Assembly (NCBI GenBank): GCA_037783415.1
Contig: JAZGTN010000015.1
Span: 2,542,001 to 2,606,000, forward strand
DNA length: 64,000 bases
Source: Leptasterias polaris
Taxonomy: Eukaryota > Echinodermata > Asteroidea > Forcipulatida > Asteriidae
Direction of reading: 5' to 3'
The translations under genes were made by a program, and so were the position numbers. Position 1 is the first letter of the stretch. Every line of letters starts with the position of its first letter. Shown here piece by piece: positions 57,101 to 64,000 of the stretch. The notes under the pieces were generated by a model. That model was not told the origin of the DNA and did no database searches. It was given only the letters and a program-made list of their open reading frames with translations.

Positions 57101-60100
57101 AAAAAAAAAAATCTTTAAACGCAAAAAAAAAAAAAGAATTACACTCAAACTTCTCACATCCCCTTGTAAGCCCAAACCCAACACCCTCCAAACACCCAAT
57201 CCACCATGCTCCCCCCAGCAGGGCATAAATCCTTTCCTTAAATTTACCTGAATCCAGCCTGAGCTTGCGTCTCCGAATAAAAATCATTGATGTTTTGCCC
57301 CATTTCTACCAGATCGGCGCCACGTTCCACCACGTTGGCGTAAAAACAGCCTGGGCTATCCACGTGGCTGACGCACACTTCAATCGGCCTGGCCATGGCT
57401 AGATCGTCGACTATCGAGCCCAGGTTAGGTAGGGAAGCGGTGGTAGCACTCGGTGGCTGTGAGACGGCTGGAGATGGCGTAGAGATCCTCGTAGATTTGG
57501 CCAGACCGGCGGAGACAAGAATGGAGGACACTGATAGTGCTGTTGGTTTAACGACAAGATCAAAATTGATTAAGAGCATCTTTTTTAAGACAGATGAAAA
57601 TTTACATTTTGCCTGGATCTACGGATGGAACTTTTAAAGTAAGAGTTCATTAATAATAATTATAGTAACTTCTTATATAGTGCTCAAGTCAGTCACTCAG
57701 ACCCAACCAAGGCCGGTTGGATTAGCCTAGTGGTATCTTTCCTCGCCTTCCACCTCTGGGACCACGGTTCAAATCCCATCGGGAGGCACCATGTGGATTG
57801 GGTTTTCAGTCCCTGCCTGATTGGGTGGGTTTTCCCAGGTAGAATTCTCTGGGATTTTCCTCCCACATCTAAAAGTGAAACTTCCTTCCTTGTCTTCTCT
57901 CCATTGGGTTCTTGGCTAGTACAGTGATTAAGTTCACTTTTCTAAAGAGTTCTTGAATTCACAACCAGAATAAATGAAATTAAATGAAATGACCAACTTC
58001 AAGGCCAGAAAATTCCTTCAGATTCACTTACAACTTTCACTTGGGTCGTACAGCTCAATCTCTCGACCTTCAGCCCCTTGACCTTTGAACTCAACAGTAC
58101 ACTTCTGACACTTGACCAGGGATTGAAGCTTTTGAGTTGCTTCCTCAGACCAGGTGCCCTGGGGTGATTGGATGCCACTTAAGAAGCAATTCAAAGCCTG
58201 AAAACAACAAAAAGAATTAAAATGATTAAATGAATCAGCAAATAAAGTATATGACAAAAATTTGTGATAGTCTGCCCAAGTCTCGAGCGTATCGAAAATG
58301 AGACCAAAACTTGAACCAGTTATTGTACTGAAATTTGTTGATGTCTGGGTATAATGGGGTTTTAAACCACTGTGCTGAGGTAACTCTTAAAGGGAAGGTC
58401 ATTGATGGAATTTGTTTTTTAGTCAAAGAATCAACTCAGGGTCATGATATTTTTGGCAAGGTCTCAAAAGGGAACTTGGGATTTTTGAAATTTGTTAACA
58501 GATTTGTTTGGTAGATAGAGTGAACCAAATTTGTTTTAAAACAGACTTTTCAAAAGAGTTTTAAAAGATTGCAACCACAAAAATAAGCAACAGTGTTTTG
58601 GGGGAACCCCCAATCTAGTTCTCTCTACTTTCACAGTACTCCAGACAGAAAAATAAATCTCCGGCGGATTGGTTATGACTGTTATGACAGTCCCCTCCCC
58701 CTAATTATTCCTGTTCCTATACTCCGCCTTCAGGAGTGACATGCAAATTGGCGTACCTGCTTGGGTAGTCTCAGCAAGTCGTCTTTAAGTTTACGCAAGT
58801 CCTGCCTCGTTGTGGTATCTGTAATTCCAAAGTCTATCAGGAGTACGGTGTACGCTTTGTCGTCTTTGATGGAGAGAACTTCTCCTCGATAGAATACGTC
58901 TTGTGAGTACTGGACAGCACACACACCTCCCACCTACATGTAAATAACGATAATTATGAATTAAAGATGAAGGGAAATGTCAAATTCTTTTTTGTTATGA
59001 ACTCATTTTCCCGTTGAGAAAGATTCTGCTAGGGTCGAAACGTCAGGCCACTAACTAATTTTTGCGAAATCATTTTCCAGTAGAGTCCACATGTGAGTGG
59101 GGAAAATCACACTTGTCATGACACTTGTGCCCCTGGGCAAGGCACTTCACCGTGATTGCTTAGCAAAAAGTTGGGAAGGTAGTGCATTCTGTTCTACCAG
59201 CCGGGCTCCTAGTGGATGATACCCATGCCTACATCCTTACGGACTGTGAAGGGGGTAACCCTGTTTCAGCCCCAGGAGTAGGTGGCAACGTGCCCCTGGT
59301 GACAGTTGATTTGGGTCGACAGCCCAAATCAGTTAAGTGTAGCCCTAACCTTGAAGTGGCCGTCTGGCATTGTGATGTTAGACGATCTCTCATTAAAAAA
59401 GATTTTAACAAATATATAATTAAAAAAATATACAATCATAAACATTTTGATCATTCACCTTTGGTGTGCAGCTGAATTCTCCAGAGTTAGTTGTCCCTTG
59501 GTATGTATCATTCAGAGCTTGGGTGAGCTTCCCGAAGCCTTCCACAGTCCGTTCCTTGTAAACCTGCACCCAAACTGAACTGGGGCTGTCCACTTCTGTT
59601 ACAAAAACCTGCGTAAGAAAATTTGTAAGCTTTCTTTATTTTCCCTCCTAAACACACATGCCACAGACTGCCACAAAGTACCATACCTTCCAGGCTAGTA
59701 TTGGGTGCATGGGTTTCTTCTGTTTGTACAGCTGACACTGGTACCACAGACTGCCACAAAGTACCATACCTTCTAGGCTAGTATTGGGCGCATGGGTTTC
59801 TTCTCTTTGTACAGCTGGTTTGTGTACTGAGGACTTAGTCTCTCCACAGTCTCCTGTGATATTTTGCGGCAAGGGCCAATTGGGCTCGGAGAGTACACCA
59901 AAAGTGAGAGGGAGGTACCACAGACTGCAACAAAGTACCTTACTTTTCAGGTATGAATAAAATAAGTTTGGGGTTAAAGAAAGGAAAATTGTCTCAGATG
60001 GAGACTTTAACTTCCCCATTCAGTAAACCATCAAACCTCTTGCAAGAATTGACAAAAAGGCTGGAGTGTGTCGGATAGATGTAGATGTACGGTGAGTTAC

Positions 60101-63100
60101 AGTATATCTAACTACTACTGCAAGGTTTAACGTTGCTTGATCCACAAAGTCGAAGGGTTGGGCACACTTGTGGTCATATTGGGCTTGCTTGATCGCACTT
60201 CACCATGCCTTTGGTCTTTGATAAAATAAGAGTCGACGTTCAATTCAGTCTAAAATTGTTTTTTTTTACGAGGGGCTCCAAGATCAAATTCAGCTTTGTG
60301 AACCAACTATTTTCAATTAGATAGAGTCTTTGTGAAAAAGTCTCTACCTTTGGTTAAGACGGTCTAAAATGCCAACGTGTTTGATACCTTTCAAGTGCAA
60401 TTTTTATTAAAATCTAAAAATGTTTGACGTCACATTTCAAATACATGGTCTGTACATTTCTTTGTGCAGATAATTTGTAGTTCTTTCCTGAACTTTGATG
60501 ATATTTAATCATCTTTGGAATGTACAGACCCATTTGTATCTGATGTCCGAAGACGTCATGTTTCACATTTCGCTCTGAACGAGTATCAAATAAAATGGCA
60601 TTTTTACACGACTTGTAATTTTTCCCCCAACTTTCAAGAGGACTCTATCGATTGGAAAAAATAATGCATCCCAAAACTGAATTTAGTCTTTGAGCCCTTC
60701 TTTAAAGTTGCCAATAAAAAGGGTTTTGTAAAATGATAGATTCTTCAAGTACCTCCATCCGAGGGTCATCTGGTGTCTCAAACGGGAGATTCCGTGCCAT
60801 AAACTGCCCTTCCCCACCGCCATGAAGGAGGGTTGTGGTTGCCGTCTTAGCAGAAGATGTCGTCTTCGGAGAAGACGCTGTCTTAGGGGAAGACATCGTC
60901 TTGGGCTCGTTTGGTGACAACGTCTTGGGTGATCTAAACACAACACAAACAAAGAAGTAACTAATAAATGAATTGTAAACTTGCTGGTACAACCATGTAT
61001 TAAATCTCTTTTGTGGGAGTGTTGGCTCTGAAAAGAGCCGGTGTGGTCTCGACGTTTCGAACAGTATACTCTACTCATCATTAGAGAAGACGAGCAGAGT
61101 ATACTGTTCGAAACTGAATGAAACTATTCAAAAAATTGAAATAGCTGTTGCAAACTGCTTACCATCCAAAAGGTCCTATGGTATAAATGCCAAAAATAGT
61201 TAATGGCCTGGTGCTTTGACCCTAGCAGAGTCTTTCTCGAAGGCTTAATGACAAGACAACACATAACAGGTATACTGGTGTGGCAGAAGCAGTCAAGTGG
61301 AAATACATGAATAGTGAGAGAGAGACAGGCAGAAAAAGCACAGGGTTAACAATGAATTAAGGAGACAAAAGGGAGGGGTTGGGAGGGAATGGGGTGGTTT
61401 GACTTGTTTATTGCTCCATGTTTGACAGGAAGTTGTCAAACAAGACCTTTCCCTCCAACCCACCCACCCCTTTTGTCTCCTTATTTATTGTTAACCCTGT
61501 GCTTTTTCTGCCTGTCTTTCTCTCTCTATTCATGTATTTCCACTTGACTGCTTCTGTTACACAAGTATACCTGTTTATGTGTGTTGTGATGTCATCAAGC
61601 CTCCCAGAAAGACTCTGCTAGGGTCCAAATGTCAAGCCATTCATTTTTGTTGCATGAATGAACCTGTGCTTAAAGGTAGCGTCACAGATTGGTAACTACT
61701 CCAAAATCAATGACCATAGAAACTAAATAAAATAAAAACCAAATTATATTCATAAAAACTTACTTGGTGAGTAGCACTGCAGCTGTTTATTGTATAAACT
61801 ACTTTGAGAAAGGATTCCCTTCGAAGTAATTATGGTTGGATGATTTTTCATCCAAAAGCATTTGAATCTGAGAAACGATTCATGCATGAATTGTTTCTCA
61901 GAATTCTGAGCGTTGGTGTCCGTTCGCGAATGCTGCAAACAGATACATGGTTGGTACCCACTGTCACCTCAAAAGCATGGATGGATTTAAAGCAATCAGT
62001 GGACCACTTGAACAATCTGCTGGACCTATACGAGGGAATATGCACGTCAGCATTTTAAACATTCCGATGGAACATTCCAGCTGTCCGATGGACCAGTCCA
62101 TATACATCCCGACGGACCAGTCCATATACATCCTGACGGACCAGTCCATATACATCCCGACGGACCAGTCCATATACATCCCGACGGACCAGTCCATATA
62201 CATCCTGACAGACCAGTCCATATACATCCCGACGGACCAGTCCATATACATCCCGACGGACCAGTCCATATACATCCCGACGGACCAGTCCATATACATC
62301 CTGACGGACCAGTCCATATACATCCTGACGGACCAGTCCATATACATCCTGACGGACCAGTCCATATATATCCTGACGGACCAGTCCATATACATCCTGA
62401 CGGACCAGTCCATATACATCCTGACGGACCAGTCCATATACATCCTGACGGACCAGTCCATATACATCCTGACGGACCAGTCCATATACATCCTGACGGA
62501 CCAGTCCATATACATCCTGACGGACCAGTCCATATACATCCTGACGGACTAGTCCATATACATCCTGACGGACCAGTCCATATACATCCTGACGGACCAG
62601 TCCATATACATCCTGACGAACTAGTCCATATACATTCCCGGAATACTTAACCGATCCATTTAGAACCTTCAGACTTTTAAGAAGCTTCTTCATACTTACC
62701 TATCAGGTGTGGAGGCTGGACGGCAACTGTTCTTATGGGTAGGCCAATGCTCTCGCTGGCATTCCTTTGAGCAGTATGAACCTTTACAGCGACTACAACA
62801 ATGATCCCCTTGAATAGAAAAGGTCAAAGGTTTGTTTAAGGTCATGAAGGTCATTCAGTAATTTTCTTTATTTATTAATTTACTACTTATAATGACCTCT
62901 TCTATAGGGCCATTATACACAAAAGTGCTCATGGCGCCTGCTCCAATAATAAAGTTCCTCTGTGGATTTCTTCCAATGGTGCAAAAGCAAGAAAAAGGTG
63001 AACAAGTCTGACACTCTCCCAACTAGGAAACTCTCCCAACTAAGAATAGATAAACTATGCCAGCCTGCAACAAGTGATGAATGCATCTAAACACTTCTCA

Positions 63101-64000
63101 ATCAACCCTCCTGCTATCTGACCATTCCATATCCTCTCCAGTGGTTTATGGAATGTTATATAAATAATGCTAGCCTACAATATGATATCAGCTGGTGAAT
63201 GCACTCAGTCAACCCTCCTACCATCTGACCATTCAATATCATCCGCTGTGGTTTTGAATGACAGAAACTATGCCAGCCTGCAATATGACATCATATGATT
63301 AAATCATCTACACAGTTCACAGTCAACCCTCCTACTGTCTGACCATTCAATATCATCCACTGTGGTTTTGAATGATATATTAACTATGCTAGCGTGCAAT
63401 ATGACATCATATGATGAATGCATCTACACAGTTCACAGTCAACCCTCCTACTGTCTGACCATTCAATATCATCCACTGCGGTTTTGAATGATAGATAAAC
63501 TATACCAGCCTGCAATGTGATAAATGCATCTACACAGTATACATTCAACCCTCCTACTGTCTGACCATTTAATATCATCCACTGTGGTTTAGAATGGTAG
63601 ATAAACTATACAGGTTGCAGTTTTGAAAAGTTATATGGGAAAAAAGACATTATTCCACGTCAAGTTGTTAAAGTTTAGACTTATTTGATTATCCATTTCT
63701 TTACCTATTGGTATAACTTTGTTTACCTTTCATTTACCTAGGTGAAATGATTTTAACTGAGAAAAAAACTGTTTCAAAAACTGTTTACCTATCTGTTCAC
63801 CTGGTTTAATCTTGCAGTTCATGCAGAGCTTGGGAGCAGAAGAATCCGATTCCGACTCTGTGCTTCTCTGTGAAGATCTTCGAGATGCCGAGGCTGTTGC
63901 CTTTCCAGTGTGATTCTCAGAAGGTCTACCTGATGGATTTAGAATAGCGACTGGCTCAGCTGTCCTGCTCTTGATGGTTGAATCATGGACGGCTTCGTGG
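47883..64000 (-). CDS. TDRD1: TDRD1-like MYND/multi-Tudor protein (5' end outside window)
   Basis: Exons in transcript order: 64000-63801 (partial), 62808-62700, 60933-60753, 59608-59459, 58933-58757, 58197-58032, 57539-57248, 56544-55572, 54973-54329, 52446-51742, 51297-50985, 50674-50552, 50026-49913, 49227-49057, 48556-48387, 48173-47883. All junctions are GT-AG and phases agree, giving about 1592 residues to a TAG stop. Order: Ser-rich N-part, MYND zinc finger, an SPKT-repeat linker, six extended Tudor domains, a Pro-rich repeat between Tudors 5 and 6, and a Lys/Glu-rich coiled coil. MYND plus several Tudors is the TDRD1 architecture; those proteins bind symmetrically dimethylated arginines of PIWI proteins in germ granules and serve piRNA production and transposon silencing. 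Human TDRD1 has four Tudors, so this is larger. An extra in-frame exon near 59687-59731 is possible. The first exon could extend to a second donor a few bases downstream (GATAG|GTAAAC). Confidence 0.88.
48585..48760. repeat. Two units of a satellite-like repeat, reverse orientation
   Basis: ATTCAAAACCACAGTGGATG and GATATTGAATGGTCAGATAG are the complement of the unit tandemly repeated at 63055-63613. Lies in a TDRD1-like intron. Confidence 0.85.
49509..49798. repeat. Tandem duplication, two units of about 145 bp
   Basis: Both copies carry TTGAGTTATCGCT(C/T)GGACA, ATACTGACCTTGACATTTG, AGGCTTCTGGGG and GGAGTTGA.ATGCCAAGT. In the intron between exons 49913 and 49227. Confidence 0.88.
50268..50515. 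mobile_element. Dispersed element (24-mer family), copy with GGAACATTC blocks
   Basis: TCTCAAAAGTTGGAACGGTA and GTTCTAATTGGATC are the complement of 57037-57075. Interior holds GGAACATTCCATTGGAACAA and GCGGAACATTCTGGC, matching AACATTCCGATGGAACATTC at 62056. Confidence 0.75.
51001..51165 (-). repeat. Coding minisatellite, 33 bp x 5
   Basis: In-frame repeats encode EPVRAPPITSP, with single substitutions (PLI, EPMKAPP) in two units. Lies between Tudors 5 and 6 of the TDRD1-like protein. Confidence 0.95.
51742..52446 (-). other. Extended Tudor domain 5
   Basis: Single exon: CLVTVVNNPSDFFIQIPSEE, LCAARFSADNAWYRARAVEE, MFVDYGNVEVVAL, FAHRCGIHGMIAPSG. Core intact. The following exon starts with a further beta segment. 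Confidence 0.92.
52500..52790. mobile_element. Single arm of the fold-back family at 61191
   Basis: GTCTCCTTATTTGTTATTCA, CACTTGACTGCTTCTGC-like, GTATACCTGTTTATGTGTGT and GAGAAAGACTCTG follow the same order as the right arm of 61191-61652. Confidence 0.8.
52894..54191. mobile_element. DNA transposon relic, 1298 bp, inside a TDRD1-like intron
   Basis: Exact 15-bp inverted ends CAGCCCTGATACTTC / GAAGTATCAGGGCTG, flanked by TAAACC at 52888-52893 and 54192-54197. Sub-terminal direct motifs: ATTGCCGTCG, ATTGCCGCAATGCCC on the left; ATTGCCTTGGTGCCC three times on the right. An internal inverted pair (GCAAATTGGACACCTTTTTC at about 53598 and its complement near 53923) spans the middle. A short frame beginning MPYQETKQKKLAQLN at 53531 ends at a GT; too short to call a transposase. 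Confidence 0.85.
54329..54973 (-). other. Extended Tudor domain 4
   Basis: Single exon: FPGYVSAVGDRGDVYIQVVS, ACVAKYSVDDNWYRVRVVE, LFVDYGNTETVSL, CHHCYLSGVSAPSG. Core WYR and DYGN intact. Confidence 0.92.
55036..55352. mobile_element. Relic of TTAA-family subgroup in a TDRD1-like intron
   Basis: AATGACCATAAAAACTTATT, GAGAAAGGATTCCCTT, TTTGAATCTGAG, GCGGCCAGAGATGCGGTTGG, as at 29440 and 61672. Confidence 0.8.
55572..56020 (-). other. Extended Tudor domain 3
   Basis: FDGFITSVKSPLDFYLQV, FCAVKSTDDAWYRALIVE, LFVDYGVEEVV, FAVHCGLACV. The conserved Asn after YG is Val, so arginine-methyl recognition may be weak. Confidence 0.9.
56100..57539 (-). other. Extended Tudor domain 2
   Basis: Exon 57539-57248 gives IEVCVSHVDSPGCFYANV and INDFYSET; the next exon gives GELCAARFSQDNCWYRALV, TFIDYGNSDIV and ASLPKQAIQCKLAGVKP. 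All core residues (WYR, DYGN) are present. Confidence 0.9.
56945..57078. mobile_element. Dispersed element (24-mer family), single-unit copy
   Basis: CAGTATTTAAATGTTCAGG, AGACCGGTCCATGTACACCC, CCGGAATACTTGATCCAATT align with the two flanks and one unit of the array at 61990-62690. Confidence 0.75.
57708..57975 (+). repeat. SINE family B copy, most complete
   Basis: Head: GGTTGGATTAGCCTAGTGG (A box) and GGTTCAAATCCC (B box). Body through CTTCCTTCCTTGTCTTCTCT to CACAACCAGAATAAATGAA. Confidence 0.88.
58032..59608 (-). other. Extended Tudor domain 1 (degenerate ligand pocket)
   Basis: Flanking strand VFVTEVDSPSSVWVQVYKE, core CAVQYSQDVFYRGEVLSI and VLLIDFGITDTT, then ALNCFLSGIQSP. The usual WYR is FYR and the Asn of the YGN motif is Ile, so the dimethylarginine pocket looks incomplete. 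Confidence 0.82.
59155..59425. repeat. Dispersed repeat family D copy
   Basis: See 9768-9995; this copy continues through GTGATGTTAGACGATCTCTC into an AT-rich tail. Confidence 0.85.
59687..59853 (-). other. Duplicated candidate exon between exons 3 and 4 of the visible TDRD1-like gene
   Basis: Copy 1 (59853-59770): acceptor ATCACAG, 84 nt, phase 0, encoding a segment ending LYKEKKPMRPILA, then TAG where the other copy has TGG. Copy 2 (59731-59687): acceptor GTGTCAG, 45 nt, phase 0, LYKQKKPMHPILAWK, donor AAG|GTATGG. Copy 2 could be inserted in frame before VFVTEVDS; copy 1 would truncate the protein. Not included in the gene model because nothing else supports its use. Confidence 0.4.
60263..60712. 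mobile_element. Inverted-repeat element, copy 2
   Basis: Same order of blocks as 35235-35712; ends CGAGGGGCTCCAAGATCAAA and the mirrored TTTAGTCTTTGAGCCCTTC. Confidence 0.8.
60753..60933 (-). other. SPKT-repeat linker of TDRD1-like protein
   Basis: Encodes repeated SPKT/EPKT/SAKT motifs followed by GQFMARNLPFETPDDPR. Low-complexity linker between the zinc finger and Tudor 1, rich in Ser-Pro/Thr sites that could be phosphorylated. Confidence 0.8.
61191..61652. mobile_element. Fold-back transposon, arms about 215 bp
   Basis: The left arm (CCCTAGCAGAGTCTTTCTCG, AGCAGTCAAGTGGAAATACA, AAAAAGCACAGGGTTAACAA) is mirrored throughout by the right arm (AACCCTGTGCTTTTTCTGCC, TGTATTTCCACTTGACTGCT, AGAAAGACTCTGCTAGGG), centre near 61425. 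No coding frame. Single-arm relatives at 52500-52790 and 59015-59060. Confidence 0.93.
61672..61985. mobile_element. Relic of TTAA-family subgroup, adjoining the 24-bp array
   Basis: Begins TTAAAGGTAGCGTCACAGAT and contains ACTTACTTGGTGAGTAGCAC, GAGAAAGGATTCCCTTCGAA and CACTGTCACCTC. Confidence 0.8.
62088..62635. repeat. Tandem array of a 24-bp unit, about 22 copies
   Basis: Unit GGACCAGTCCATATACATCC plus TGAC or CGAC. The first units mix CCCGAC and CCTGAC variants; later ones are nearly all CCTGAC. Twenty-four is divisible by three, so frames on both strands stay open (plus DQSIYILT, minus MDWSVRMY); these are not genes. No spacers, so not a CRISPR array. Confidence 0.95.
62700..63836 (-). 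other. MYND zinc finger
   Basis: Split over two exons: CMNCKIKP from the first, then HCCSRCKGSYCSKECQ and REHWPTHKNSC from the second. Cys/His spacing fits MYND (C-x2-C, C-x2-C, YCS-x2-CQ, W-x2-H-x3-C). MYND fingers bind proline-rich peptides of partner proteins. Confidence 0.9.
63055..63613. repeat. Satellite-like tandem repeat, about five units of 105-125 bp
   Basis: Each unit has GCCAGCCTGCAA-like, ACAGTTCACAGTCAACCCTC, CTACTGTCTGACCATTCAAT and CCACTGTGGTTTTGAATG. The middle units are the most alike. Lies in the intron between the two MYND exons. Confidence 0.92.

Noticed and set aside
62088..62635. CRISPR-like direct repeats.
   Set aside because: Units are contiguous without unique spacers, and the host is an animal genome.
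61947..62693. Open frames of about 200 codons on both strands (DQSIYIPT, MDWSVRMY repeats).
   Set aside because: By-product of the 24-bp array inside a TDRD1-like intron.

Overview
The window is animal nuclear DNA: large genes split by GT-AG introns, tRNA-derived SINEs, short inverted-repeat transposons and long microsatellites. The gene set (an SH3BP2-type adaptor, the augmin subunit HAUS8 and a MYND-plus-Tudor TDRD1-type germline protein) points to a non-vertebrate metazoan. The AT-rich background and the very frequent octamer TACATGTA would suit a marine invertebrate deuterostome such as an echinoderm, but that taxonomic guess is inference only.

Layout. (1) 1-13600, minus strand: the 5' part of an SH3BP2-like gene. 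Five coding exons give the N-terminus, a complete PH domain and the start of the acidic, tyrosine-containing linker; the SH2 end lies beyond position 1. (2) 13601-23239: a divergent intergenic region of about 9.6 kb filled with SINEs, fold-back elements, TTAA-flanked elements and an 0.87-kb array of a 22-bp repeat. (3) 23240-43283, plus strand: a complete HAUS8 gene, 16 coding exons with all phases consistent, 657 codons. Intron 13 holds the most striking structure of the window, a 3.25-kb array of about 360 copies of a 9-bp unit in two variant domains, with a short inverted tail. (4) 43284-47882: a convergent intergenic region with a hAT-type non-autonomous transposon that has an 8-bp target duplication. 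(5) 47883-64000, minus strand: a TDRD1-like gene, 16 coding exons visible (about 1592 residues), open at its 5' end. It encodes a MYND zinc finger, six extended Tudor domains and a C-terminal coiled coil. Its introns hold further transposons and a 24-bp array.

The three genes are functionally unrelated (tyrosine-kinase adaptor signalling, spindle microtubule nucleation, piRNA pathway in germ granules); nothing suggests a cluster. All exon structures were inferred by eye from open frame, splice consensus, phase continuity and recalled similarity to the families. Five of the six frames of the 9-bp array, and frames of the 22-bp and 24-bp arrays, yield long spurious open frames that are not genes. 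The unusual content is mostly in the repeats: splice-site-copying tandem duplications, a tandem array that appears to have grown inside a dispersed transposon, SINEs bracketing an in-frame 39-nt exon, and a duplicated candidate exon with a stop in one copy.
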